Below, piece after piece: positions 23,076 to 34,327 of a stretch of 64,000 bases of DNA. The notes beneath the pieces are model-generated. The model made no database searches and was not told the DNA's origin. It was given only the letters and a program-made list of their open reading frames with translations. The translations under genes and the position numbers were made by a program. The number at the start of each line of letters is the position of its first letter. The first letter of the stretch is position 1. The stretch comes from Brachypterus glaber (taxonomy: Eukaryota; Arthropoda; Insecta; Coleoptera; Kateretidae): NCBI GenBank assembly GCA_958510825.1, contig OY294044.1, forward strand, positions 73,544,095 to 73,608,094, read 5' to 3'.

Positions 23076-23476
23076 TAACCCTTTATTACCACTAAACGGA
23101 TCATATTTATTAATACCCGTCTTATTTTTAGGAAAAAAAAATACAAAAATTACATACTATAGATTTAAAAACAAAATTTTATTTTATAAAACAAATCATT
23201 AAATGTTTTTTTCTTCAAGCGTACTAAAATGTTCATATTTTATAACTGAACGCACTAGTTAGAAGTGATCTATTTTTTTACAGTAAAAAAATGAGTTCAT
23301 TGTTGTACGCCGTAAAAAAAATTAGTTAGCAAAACCGCCACTGGCGGCAGCACTCTTTGACTTTGATGACAGCCATACTTCAAACTTGTTTGTTTATTAT
23401 GTAAACAGGTGGTTGTCTCGAGATTCTGTGCAAAAACCTTGTGTGAAATTAATTAAAAATTATTGAAGAAGAATAT
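23076..23476. other. Spacer upstream of the ORF remnant at 23477
   Basis: AT-rich. The less AT-rich block at 23335-23450 (GCCACTGGCGGCAGCACTC) could be the 5' leader of the remnant ORF. No gene is supported. Confidence 0.35.
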
Positions 23477-23587
23477 ATGGTTTATACACCTACAAATCTC
23501 TCCGAAATTGAAAATGCTACATTAGACAAGTTACCATCGAAATCGAGAAAAATGTATGATTTAGCCTACGAAAAAAATTTAAAATGA
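23477..23587 (+). pseudogene. Possible Crypton-type (tyrosine recombinase) N-terminal remnant
   Basis: ATG opens 36 codons containing LPSKSRKMYDLAYEKNLK and then TGA. The pattern LP-x-KS-x-x-x-Y-x-x-x-Y-x-x-(F)-x-x-W resembles the SAM-like core-binding segment at the start of insect Crypton-like recombinases, where a Trp would follow LK. Here that codon is TGA, and the next codons (V K E G L S) fit continuation of the frame, so a TGG-to-TGA change may have ended it. No catalytic R-H-R-Y region follows. The assignment rests on memory of the family pattern and is tentative. Confidence 0.35.
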
Positions 23588-23715
23588 GTTAAGGAAGGTT
23601 TAAGTTTATTTCGAAAGGGTTTTATTGGCCTATTTTAGTAAAAAAAAAGCATACTTTATTACTGAATAAATTAAATTCAAAAATTAATATTAAAAAAAAA
23701 TATATATAGGATGCT

Positions 23716-23820
23716 TGAAGAAGAAAAGTGCTTTTTTTTACTTTCTGCAGTTTCCGGACTCCGCTGCGCGTCGTCCGTAAATTCTACAGACTAGTAAAAA
23801 AAGCTTCACTTTTCCTCTTA
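23716..23820. repeat. 105-bp hairpin, head CCGCTGCGCG
   Basis: GAAGAAGAAAAGTGC at the left pairs with GCTTCACTTTTCCTCTT at the right. The arms continue to CGGAC/GTCCG closing over TCCGCTGCGCGTC. Confidence 0.8.
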
Positions 23821-23873
23821 GTAAAACAATATACAATTTAAAGCTTGGTTTTGTAACCCAACAATAATATTAG

Positions 23874-25162
23874 ATAGTAGATGACTGGATTAGGGTTATT
23901 TATATTAAAAAACTTTTTACTAAAACTGCCGACGTTTCGTTGGCTTTATTCCAACTTCTTCAAAAGGCACACTACAAGAAATGTAACAATTTTGTTTCAA
24001 ATACTCATTATGTATTATATATTTTTTCTATGACTGCTTTAGAATGTAAGCAAATACACCCACTTTTCAAACACAGAATGAATCCATTCTAGCTCTAGAT
24101 ACGGTATAAATATTCCGTATCAAGTGTTGGAATGAGCACATGTAGTGTCATCTCTTGTTTATAAAAGTAAAGAAAACTGTAGCAAAATTAGTAAAATTAT
24201 ATATATTTTACCATGAAACATTGAATAATTTAAGGCAATTTAAAGTTTTGCGTTAAAATTACATAAAGTTTATTAGTTTTTCTTAATATTTGACCAGTTT
24301 TTTTATCAAATTAGTTCAAAAAATTAAAACTACTTCATCTATTGTTAAATATTTAAACCTGATATCTGTCACAACAATCTGACATAACCTTCAATTTTTG
24401 CATTATAATTTGTAAATATGTGCTAAAATTAAATAAAAATCTTTTTTAAGTACTGATTTGATAAAATTATTAAATAACGTTAATTTCTTTATTTAAAAAT
24501 ATGTGTTTTGTTGTATTTACAATGTCGAGTCACAAAAAACATTGTTTTTAACCTCGTCCGCAGTTTAAAGCCATACAGTGTTTCATATTTGCAGTCGAAG
24601 AAAAAGTATAGTCTACAACACGTATGGAATAGTCCTTCCGTGCTCGCGGGACCGTTATATATTGTCTATTCCATACTAGATATAGAATATACTATTATTT
24701 TAATCCTTAATTGTTATATTTTAACGAAGGATACGTAACTTACTGTACCATATTTTTTGCTTTTTAATTGCTCATTCTTTTGATATTTCCACGTTAAAAT
24801 AAATATTTGTTCTTATACGAGGTGTTTTAAATTAGACCGTATTTTAAATGTATCTATTTCTATGTTTAGATTATAATGCATAGTTTAATATAATTAATCA
24901 ACACCTTATTTGTCTGCAAAACAATTTTAAACATGTTTGTATTATATATAAAATAAATCATATTTTATTATTTTATTAACGAATTTTTAAACTTATATTG
25001 TTTTCTTTCTGGCTCTTTGAATTTTTAAAAAGTTAAAACATAATTGTTACATTTCATGTAGTGTGCCTTTTGAAGAAGTGGAATAAAGCCAACAAAACGT
25101 CGTCAGTTTTAGTAAAAAAAACGTTTTTTAATATAAATAACCCTAATCCAGCCATCTACTAT
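23874..25162. mobile_element. Element with about 120-bp TIRs, 1.29 kb
   Basis: The left arm GATAGTAGATGACTGGATTA...AATGTAACAA and the right arm (25040-25162) are reverse complements with few changes. Both contain CCAACGAAACG/CCAACAAAACG next to GAAGAAG(T)TGG, a phrase often seen near the ends of animal retroelements and foldbacks. The interior is AT-rich without a transposase and includes a GC-headed hairpin at 24621-24675. Confidence 0.7.
24621..24675. repeat. Hairpin, head CCGTGCTCGCGGGACC
   Basis: GTATGGAATAG pairs with CTATTCCATAC over a GC-rich head. It is a shorter version of the hairpins at 20-24 kb. Confidence 0.7.
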
Positions 25163-25183
25163 GTAAAATTAAATGTTTTGTTT

Positions 25184-27538
25184 TATAAAATAAATTTTAT
25201 CCTATCCACTATGTTTACTATACTATTAGATACAGAGTATTACGTTATTTAATTTACATACCCGCGGCTTGTATAAATTGTATTTTTAAACAAGCCGTGA
25301 AGATATATAATGCTACACATTCTAGTAGTAGTACTAATACTACGTAGTATACTAATACCACTTAGTATACTATTAACAGTAAATGGTATATTACATTTTC
25401 TCAAATACCTACTAAAAAAAATCAAAAAAAAAACTTTTTTTCAAATAAACATTTTAAGTTTATTTTTTAATAAAATAAATTAGTAATTTTTTATTTCTTT
25501 TTACGAAAAGAGAAAAAAATAAACAATTTTTTATAAAAGTCCAAACTTTTTTTGTTTTTGGGGGGATTATTTTTAAAAGCAATAAACATAGAGCTTCATT
25601 CAACTGAAAAATTCAAGTCTTGTAGATACTTTACTCTGGAGTTATGGTGTCCACAAAAATCGGAACTTCAGACGGGCAGATGGACGGACAGACGGACAGA
25701 CGAACATTTTCAAAGGTATTTATTTTTATGAAACGAAAAATTGTAGAAGAATTTTTTGTCTACGACGATTTTTGACGATTTTAAGAAATTCGAAACTACC
25801 GTATAATACTATTATAGCGTTACGCGCTGTGAATCAAGGGAGGATTTAGGGGGGGGGGCATGGGGGCCCCAAAGCCAAAAGCCAAAGACTAACTCTTTGC
25901 CAAAGCGGCAGGGTTTAGAAATCAAGGCAACCTGAACAAATATTTTTTATCCAATACACACAGATAATAAGACAATTACCAGCTTTATTTTAAATAGATA
26001 AACTCAATAGTAACCCCCGCGTGGCTTTTACTTTATTGAGTGGATAATTATTTATTTTACCCACTCAACTGTCACTTGTCAAATTATTTTCTTGTAAATG
26101 TCATTAAAATTTTTAATAAAAATATGAATTGCTAAGCTATTTATTGGGTAAAACCTTGTATGGCACTCATGGGTAAACCGATATTGCCCTCTCGAAAATT
26201 AACCTGCTTGGCTGACGCCTCAGGTTAGAAATGTTAAGTTAAAAGTCACACTTTTTTTAAGAGTTTGGACTTTTGTTTTATTTTGGCAGGCTGCGGCCCA
26301 CCAAAGTACTTTTGCGGTCCCTTATCGAAAAATGCATAGCAGTTGTGTTTGTCTTTTGCTTTACGTATAAAATAAATTTTATCCTGTCCACTATGTTTGC
26401 TATACTATTAGATACAAAGTATTACGTTATTTAATTTACATACCCGCGGCTTGTATAAATTGTACTTTTAAACAAGCCGTGAAGATATGTAATGCTACAC
26501 ATTCTAGTAGTAGTACTAATACTATGTAGTATACTAATATTACTTAGTATAATATTTACAGTAAATAGTATATTACATTCTCCCAAATACCTACTTAATA
26601 AAAAAAAAACTTTTTTTCAAATAACGAAAAATTTTAGAGAAACTTAAAAAAAATAAAATAAAATAAATTAGCATTTTTTTATTTCTTTTTACGAAAAATG
26701 AAAAAAAAAATAAACAATTTTTTAAAAAAGTTTAACCCTTAATAACTTTTTTGTTTTTGGGGGGATTATTTTTAAAAGAAATAAACATAGAACTTGATTC
26801 AACTGAAAAATTCAAGTCTTACAGATAATTTATTCTGGAGTTATGGTGTCCACAAAAATCGGAACTTTAGACGGGCAGACGGACGGACAGACGAACATTT
26901 TCAATGGTACTTATCTTTATGAAACGAAAAATTCTTGGATTGTAGAAGAATTTTTTGTCTACGACGATTTTTGGCGATTTTAAGAAATTCGAAACTAACA
27001 TATAATACTATTCTAGCGTTACGCGCTGTGAATAGTATAATAAATAGGTAAATACTAATTTTTATTATATATATGGAAAAATTTGTTCTAATTTTGTCTT
27101 AGTGATGTGTTCTTTGGGATTAACACTTCAAATATATAATTTTTTTATTGCAATATTTTTACGAAAACAACTTAATTAACATTAAATGTTAATAAATTTT
27201 ATTGTCCAGCAATAAAACAATATATTTGCAAAGATGAGTATATATTTCTTAAACTACTATTATCTAGAAAATGCGTTTCATTCATTAAGCCCTAAAAGCC
27301 AAAGACTAACTCTTTGCCAAAGCGGCAGGGTTTAGAAATCAAGGCAACCTAAACAAATATGTTTTTATTCGCTTGTATTCCAAAGCGACATTTTTTAGTT
27401 AGAAATGTTAAGTTAAAAGTGACACGTTTTTTAAGAGTTTGGACTTTTGTTTTATTTTGGCGGTCTGCGGCCCACCAAAGTACTTTTGCGGTCCCTTATC
27501 GAAAAATGCATAGCGGTTGTCTTTCTCTTTTGTTTTAC
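25184..27538. repeat. Tandem segmental duplication, about 1.18-kb unit
   Basis: TATAAAATAAATTTTATCC starts at 25184 and 26366. Homologous blocks follow in the same order: ACCCGCGGCTTGTATAAATT, AGACGGACAGACGAACATTT, GCGTTACGCGCTGTGAAT, CAAAGCGGCAGGGTTTAGAA, GGCCCACCAAAGTACTTTTG. Copy 1 carries a private insert (about 25936-26241) that matches 50048-50345 in reverse; copy 2 has a different one (about 27031-27288). The insertions therefore postdate the duplication. Confidence 0.8.
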
Positions 27539-27652
27539 TTTGACGGGTAGCTGATTACAAATCTGGTGCCAGTTTCCAAAAATTTAAAATGTCGGATCCA
27601 ATATGGCGGATTAGATTTTTTAAAGTTGCTCGGATTTGGTTGAAACTATAGA

Positions 27653-28300
27653 CAAGGAAATACCTCCAAAGCCGTTGCGGAATACTGTGATAAATGTGCC
27701 TAGCGCATCTGAGATAAACTTGCACATGCGCACTACTATTGTTGTTTTTGACGAGTATTTTTAACCTTAGTTTTGTGTGTCAAATAAAAATGGTAAAAAA
27801 TTCAACAAAAAACAATAAATATCTACGAAGAAACGTAGAAATAGTTTTTTTAAATTATTTTATAAGAATTTTTCGAGGTGTGTTTGAGTTTCGGGATTTT
27901 GTACACCTACTTTGAGTACACGAGGGATTGACCCTCTTCATAAAGCATCAATACAGGTCATGTTTAAAGTTATAAACAAATGCAGCAAAGAAACAATTAA
28001 AACACAGTAGAAGTCGAAAAATGAACAGAAACAAACGACGATTTGACAGTATAAACAAACTAATAATTCGTCACCCCAATATTAGTTTGCCATATCTCTA
28101 TTTTTTGGACATTTTAAGATTTTTACTGGGGGATTTTTGGAGATAAGACAAATGAATAATGGGGTGATGAATTGTTTTACGACCGACAGCATTTCACAGC
28201 TTATACAGATGCGTAGTGCGCAAGGTCAGATATATTGCCTTACGTCATTTCGCTGCCCCGTTCTGTCATAATATAATCTTGCGCAGGCTGGACTTTTAGT
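27653..28300. repeat. Dispersed repeat, reverse copy of parts of 8047-10140
   Basis: 27653-28150 is the reverse complement of about 9640-10140, and 28165-28300 is the reverse complement of 8047-8178. Here the two parts are adjacent. In the first copy they are separated by about 1.4 kb that includes the 104-bp hairpin. Shared words include GCCGTTGCGGAATACTGTGA and AATTGTTTTACGACCGACAG. Confidence 0.8.
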
Positions 28301-28889
28301 CCTCTTTTCTTCTCTATGCTTGAAACTTGATACTCGGAGGTTTTTGGGGTCGCTGATTACGAATCTGGTGTTAGTTTTCCAAAATTTAAAATAGCGGATC
28401 CAATATAGCGAATTAGATTTTGATAAGGTTTTTTTGACGTTATGGCAAAATCCTGATGTGATCGGGTTAGATAGACATCGGATTCGGATTCACCGACCCC
28501 AAAAACTTATTGTAAACATAGTCAGAACCCCAAATCAGATTTTTTTGTGTGGCTGCGTAATCAATAAATCTTTGTGAGAGCCCTATAACAATTGTTTTTG
28601 AAAAAGATCCCGTCAAAAATAAAAAAAGTTTTAAGGGGAGCAATTTTTTAAAAATAAATTTAAAAATACAAGGAAAAGTTCGATAAATTCTAAATTTCCA
28701 TCAACATTGCAGCAACTAAAAGAAATACGAGTTAAAAAAAAATCCATTTATCAACAAAAAAAACATGCACTAGTGCAAGATTATATTTTGCTAACTTTGA
28801 AAGGCTTCGACAAACAAATATAAAATTTGGTGTATGGCACTTTGCATATAATAATAGAGACCAATTTAAGTCTAAGGTAATATTAAATT
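28301..28889. repeat. Fragment with GGTCGCTGAnnnCGAATC motifs
   Basis: GGGGTCGCTGATTACGAATC (from 28349) and GATTCGGATTCACCGACCCC (from 28482) form an inverted pair. The same motif is amplified at 44790-45990 and lies near the ends of the CACTA-like element at 59695. The remainder shows nothing recognised. Confidence 0.5.
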
Positions 28890-29865
28890 TTAACCCTTCG
28901 TTAGGCGCGCCTCTTTTTGTAACTTGTTTAGGCGCGCGGTCTACACTTGTAGACCATTTTATTTTTTGTTTAAAAAAAAAACACATTTATATTTTTAAAA
29001 ACCAAATATCTTATGTTATTTATTTGGTTGTATTTAAAAGTTATTTACATATTTTTTTCAAATTATTATTGTTTTAGTAAGTGTTAAGGGTAAAAGAAAA
29101 ATGTTATACAATTCTAACATATATTTTACATCTGTACGGTAATTTGTAAAAAAAAATAAAAATAACTTAAAAAACTTTCTGAAACTAAAACTTTTGTTTT
29201 TTTTTTAACATGTACGATTATAAAAAAATAAAAAACACCTAAATTAAAAGAAAAAAATATTATAAAATTTGACTCGAAATCATGCAATATTTTAGTCATG
29301 CGCCTTGTACATGTGCTCTTTGCAATCTTAGTTCTGATATTTTGAGCATTTTTTTTTTCGATTTATTTTCCCTTCTTAGGCACATTTAGTGTCCAAAGTA
29401 ATTTTTAGTTTTATAGAACAGAAAATTACCTTATTTATCAAAAACATTACGTATGAGCTCTTTCATTCCCAAAAAGACTCGTGCCAGTGTCTTCCTATAA
29501 ACCGCTATTTTTTTGGTGGTAAAGACATATTGTATCTTTAATTTATCTTTAAACTAATAAACTAACTTTGAAAAACAATATTCACAAAAAGAAACCATAA
29601 AAACTTACACAAAATAAAAAAATGCAAAAATAAAAAAGGTAACGTGGTTAGTCGCGCGGTCTACAATCGTAGACCAGGCAGGTTTCAATATGAATAAAAA
29701 CAATATTATACCCATTCAAAGTGTGAATTATTATTGATCTAATAGATTGATGCATAATGCACAGCTACTCGAAGGGGCGCAAGCGTAAATACTCCGTGTA
29801 AAAAGTTACCCAGCTAAAAAAAGCATGGTCTACGATCGTAGACCGCGTGCCTAACGAAGGGTTAA
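28890..29865. mobile_element. piggyBac-like MITE (TTAA target)
   Basis: TTAACCCTTCGTTAGGCGCGC-type left end and the complementary right end GCCTAACGAAGGGTTAA. TTAA targets with CCCT/AGGG termini are the hallmark of piggyBac. Three copies of the palindrome GGTCTAC-N6-GTAGACC lie at 28938, 29658 and 29827, each beside a GCGCG word, and are likely transposase-binding sites. 976 bp, no transposase. It is inserted in a larger repeat whose arms continue on both sides. Confidence 0.8.
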
Positions 29866-29871
29866 AAGCCT

Positions 29872-31041
29872 CTTTCGATTTTTAAATGGAACACCCCGTA
29901 TATATTTACATATTTTGATTAAAAAAATCAATTCTGAGAACAAGCCTGTGTCAATTGTCACCTTTTGACAAGTCATGTCATTTTTTATTTAAATTTTCAT
30001 TTTAAATCTAGAGTGTATTGATGCCAAGTTTTTGCAAAATTTGATGAACTATTTATAACCAAATTTTATTATCGTAACTATAACATACTAGTATGAAGAA
30101 TAGCATACTACACACAATCTATTACTTAACTACAACAAACAATGACGTCACACTAACTATTCGTAGTAACCACGTACCCTAGGTGGTTTGCCCACATAGT
30201 AAGTATTTTTATCCTTTTCTATTATATTTCTGTTCCCTCCAAATCATATTTTTTCGAACAAGAAGAGGAAAAAATAGGTTAGGTATAATTTTTTTAGGTA
30301 AGCCAGATGTTAAAAATATTTGTAAGATTGTTTTGCCAGTCACTTTTTTGTGCAAGAACGGATTAAACTGAAATAATTTTAAATAATCGTCACATATCAT
30401 TCGTGGATAATGTAAACCTATAATAAATGAGTTAAATAAAAGTAAGTAATTTTTAAGCTTTATGCAAAAATGTTCTTGCAAAGTTAGGACAAGCCTAATT
30501 TTTTCCTTGTAGACCTCATTTTTGGTTCTCAATTTCAAATATCGCAAAATAAACAACTCAATCAACATTGTAACCTCGAAAAAGATTTTGGTATAATAGT
30601 GTCCTACTTTACCAACTAACTATGATGTCATTTAAACAACACTCTTTAAGCCATACCAGTATGTTATAGTTAAGTTAATAAAATTTGGTTTATGTGTGAT
30701 ATCAAAATGTTCGCAAGAAAATTCTCTCTGATTTTAACCTTATGAGCCACCCACTTTCCGTATGAAAAAAATGACTTATGGGCCAAAGTATGATTTTGGA
30801 ACTTTTAAGAGACCAGCAAATTTAGAGTTTTGGGAAAAAAATCAAAATAGTATTTTTTTTTAAGGTACAAGACCAAAAATTAAGCGAATAAGCTAATTCA
30901 AGGCACTCTAGATTTAAAATAAAAATTTAAATAAAAAATGACATGACCTGTCAAAATTGACAATGCTTGTTCTCAGAATTGATTTCTGAATCGAAATATG
31001 TAAAAATATACAGGGTGTTCTATTTAAAAATCGAAAGTTCG
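29872..31041. repeat. Foldback element, 1.17 kb
   Basis: TTCGATTTTTAAATGGAACA at the left matches TGTTCTATTTAAAAATCGAA at the right, and the arms continue through GACATG(A)C...TCAATTCTGAGAACAAGC. A second inner pair (30059-30097 / 30652-30692, ACCAAATTTTATTA) keeps the symmetry. The right edge reads TACAGGGTGTTC, a common arthropod element end. A fragment of the same family is at 44560-44750. Open frames inside are by-products of the symmetry. Confidence 0.7.
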
Positions 31042-31861
31042 AATTATTTCCGGCGAAACCGGAAGTTTCAAAAAAATTCTAAATTATACATAATATAGCT
31101 CCTGCAAATTTCACGAATCTAAATTATCTCTTAAAATTATTTTACTAATTTAAACTAAGAAACTGTTCTTTAGCAATACTTAAATTATTTATAATTATTC
31201 CCAATTAAAATATATATATTTGATTGGGCCCAAAACCCCTGTCCAAAACGATACCCTCCTTTAAAAGAAAAAAGTTATAGGGGGCTAAACTTTTTTAAAA
31301 ATCTTCAAAATAGGAGAAAGCGAACTATCAGCCAAATTTTTCCAGGAAAAAAGCATTTTCAACAAAAAAATATCAGAAGGCTCCACTGAAAAATTAAAAA
31401 TTTTGCAAACATTTCAATTAAGTTTAACTTAAACTTCACCAGAAAAAGCAGTTGCATTTCTGCGAAGAGTATACTAGAGAATGCGTAGCATTGTATATCT
31501 TCACGGCTTGTTATTATTACTACTAGAGAGACATATTTTATATCTCGTTTAATTAGTTGTACAACAGAAAAACCGTTCCTGAAATAGCCAGCGACAGGGT
31601 CCTAATATCCACGCGACAAAATATCGGCAGACAAAATTTCCAAAGTAAAAATTTCTTTCAAAAAAATATCCCGGCGCACAGTAGGACAACTTTTTTTATT
31701 TTGAATGTTAAATATTTACTTGATTTCCGAATAATATGAAATATTGTAAATGTTCTTAGCTTTTTATTGCACCTAACATAAATATAAGATTATACAGTGT
31801 GTCCAGAATTTGCGAACATCAAAAAATATAAAAAAATAATAAAAAACTAAATTGAAATTTT
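31042..31861. repeat. Dispersed repeat fragments (GTAGCATTGTATATCTTCACGG)
   Basis: 31460-31515 contains GAATGCGTAGCATTGTATAT followed by CTTCACGGCTTG, which recurs at 25290, 26485, 48140 and 49650. The region is otherwise AT-rich and has no gene. Confidence 0.5.
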
Positions 31862-32842
31862 ATACATGGTATATTTGAAATAAGGTCCCAAATTTTAAGT
31901 GGTGATTCTACATTAGAAAATATGACAAAAAGTTCCTATAAATGTCTAAAAATTCGTCGTAAGGGAGCTACTCCCCTTTGAAAGTGGCTAAAAAAATCGG
32001 TTTTTATTTAATAACTCAGGAACCCTTTAAGATATAGCAACGAGGTTTTGCACGTAAACTAATTTTAATAAGGCACATCATCGTATATTATGTTCATGTA
32101 CTTATTGTAACCAGGGGCGTGCGAAACGGGGGGGGGGCTTATCATTGTTTTATCCCGAACTTTTTTCTGTGTAATTTTTTTGTTATATTATTTTTGCTAT
32201 ATAATTCCTTAGGTCAAAATACATAAAAAGGTACTCTTGTTGTAACACTGTAGGACTTACCGTTTTCGAGAAAAATTAATTTGAAGGTGAAATTTCACGG
32301 TTCGTGGACGAAAAATGAAATACTAAAATGTTGAAAACCAAAATTTTAACGATGCAGGGTTGTTCTATTTCGAAGCTACTATGGCCCTTTAAAAATGGTG
32401 CATTTTTAGGAGACCATAGCTGGCTTAGGATTGATTTTTGGAAGTACCTGTATATGAGGTTTTTTTCTAGGTTTTTGATGTACATTTACCCTTCATCATT
32501 GAAATTTCGGTTTTCTACATTTTAGTATTTAATTTTTCGTCCTCCTACCGTGAAATTTCACATTTAAATTAATTTTTCTCGAAACCGGTTAGTCCTACAA
32601 TACTACAACTAAAGCACCTTTTTATGTATTTTGACCTGAGGAATCGTATACCAAAAATAAAATTACAAAAAAGTTACACAGAAAATAGTTTGGGACAAAA
32701 AACTGATAGATAAATGTTTATAGGAACTTTTTTTAATATTTTCTGATGTAGGATCACCCCTTAAAATTTCGGACCCTATTTTAAATACACCTTGTAGAAT
32801 CACCCCTTAAAATTTCGGACCCTATTTTAAATACACCTTGTA
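31862..32842. mobile_element. Long-TIR foldback, GTATATTTGAAATA ends
   Basis: The left arm (ATACATGGTATATTTGAAAT, AAGTGGTGATTCTACATTAG) is the complement of the right arm ending ATTTTAAATACACCTTGTA at 32792. The right terminus is tandemly repeated once more at 32795-32842. It carries the family core AAGGGAGCTACTCCCCTTTG. No transposase. Confidence 0.7.
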
Positions 32843-32911
32843 TAGATATTTTAATAAGTTTTGGATTTATTAAGGGAGGACTCACATTCGAATGCAACAA
32901 TTTTTTACAGT

Positions 32912-33888
32912 ATATTGTCGTGTTACCTACCTCGTATCTCCAAATTCACAGGTTTTCAGGGGACACAAAAAACCGGTTAACTTTAAAAAAAAATTAATTG
33001 TAATATAGACATATATAAGTGTAGTTATTTCTTGTGGATCCTTCAAGCAGAAAAGATTGCAAAATTATTAGTTACGTGAGTCAAAAATTAGAATTATGGA
33101 GATACGAGTTAGTTACAGTAACTATTATTTCCAAGTCCTAACCCTGTACTGGAGATACGAGGTTGCTCAATTAAAAACTGTTATATATGTAAGGCATGTA
33201 ATTTTTAAATATTTACAATGTTTTAGTAAAAAATAGTATATTGGGGTTTTTCAGGTTGCTTTAACTGAATCTGATGATAATTTTTTTTCAAACTTCTCCC
33301 GTGGGGGTGATTATTTTAAAATGTTTACAATATTTTTGTAAAAGTTGGTATATAGGGGTTTTTAAGGTAGCTAAAACTAAAAAGTCCAAACTAAATATTT
33401 AAAAAAAAGTACACCCCGTAAGCCGGGGGTGGATTAACATTTCTTTTATAAAATTTAGCTTAAGCGACCTTAGAAGCCCCTAGATATAAATTTTATAAAC
33501 ATTTTAAGAAAAAAAAAACGATAGAAGGGATATTTTTTACCACTGGGGGTGAGATGGAGGGGTAGGTAGGTCTTTTTTTACTTCACCAATATATTTTCCG
33601 CATCCTAATACATAAGTATGCAAAGTTTTATCTTCTTAGATATTTTCACCTACGGGAAATTCCTTATTTGCTAGGCCTAATATTGGAGAAACGAGGTAGT
33701 TACAGTTATTTATTTTAAGTAGTAAAGGAGATACGAGGTAATTAGTTCCACATAACTTATAAACCAATTGGAATTTTAAATTAAGACTTTGTTTAGGTCA
33801 TTACTAATCATGTACAGAATTGATTAGTGCAAAAAACCGAAAATCGAATTTTTGGAGATACGAGGTAGTTAAGGTAACACGACGATAT
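32912..33888. mobile_element. TIR element with repeated GGAGATACGAGGTA iterons
   Basis: The inverted ends are ATATTGTCGTGTTACC and its near-exact complement. The 14-mer GGAGATACGAGGTA occurs reversed at 32928-32941, and forward, with up to two changes, near 33105, 33151, 33683, 33727 and 33854. The centre (33230-33520) is a reversed tandem array related to 10380-10640. No transposase is present. The clustered iterons suggest a transposase-binding landscape like that of the 7987-11359 element. Confidence 0.65.
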
Positions 33889-34327
33889 CTTATTACCTCT
33901 AGGACATTTCCTGTAACATTTTCAGTGGATGCTTTACATATGAATAAATAAATTTAATTCATTAAATTCCTTTGTGAACTGTTTTAACGTCAGCGTTTAT
34001 TTAATATGGTTTTAACTAGAAATTCATTAAAATTGAATATAATAACATGTGTTTGTAGTATAATTGTTTAAATTTATTTCAATTTAACTAATTTAAATTT
34101 ACTTTGAAACAAATAATTTAATAAAATATATTTTATCTTTGTGAATATGAAATTAAGTACAGAAAATATGTGTTTTAAAATTTCTCTTGGAGCCCACTGT
34201 ATATTATTTATGTACAGGGTGATCATTTGAAAACGATCCACCCCAAATATCTAAACTAAACACAATATGAAAATTCTAAAAAAAGGTCAACTTGTTTTTT
34301 ATTTTTTTTGAAGGGGAAATTTAAGTA
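33889..34327. other. AT-rich spacer
   Basis: Nothing recognised, apart from a stray element end TACAGGGTGATCATTTGAAA at 34216. Confidence 0.4.

Noticed and set aside
25660..25710. GACGGACAGACGGACAGACG as a stand-alone minisatellite
   Set aside because: The phrase recurs with the same neighbours at 10790, 26870, 42960 and 61510, so it is part of a dispersed repeat.
30209..30568. 119-codon open frame on the minus strand
   Set aside because: It lies in the loop of a 1.17-kb foldback, overlaps a plus-strand frame, and shows no domain, splice sites or codon pattern of a gene.
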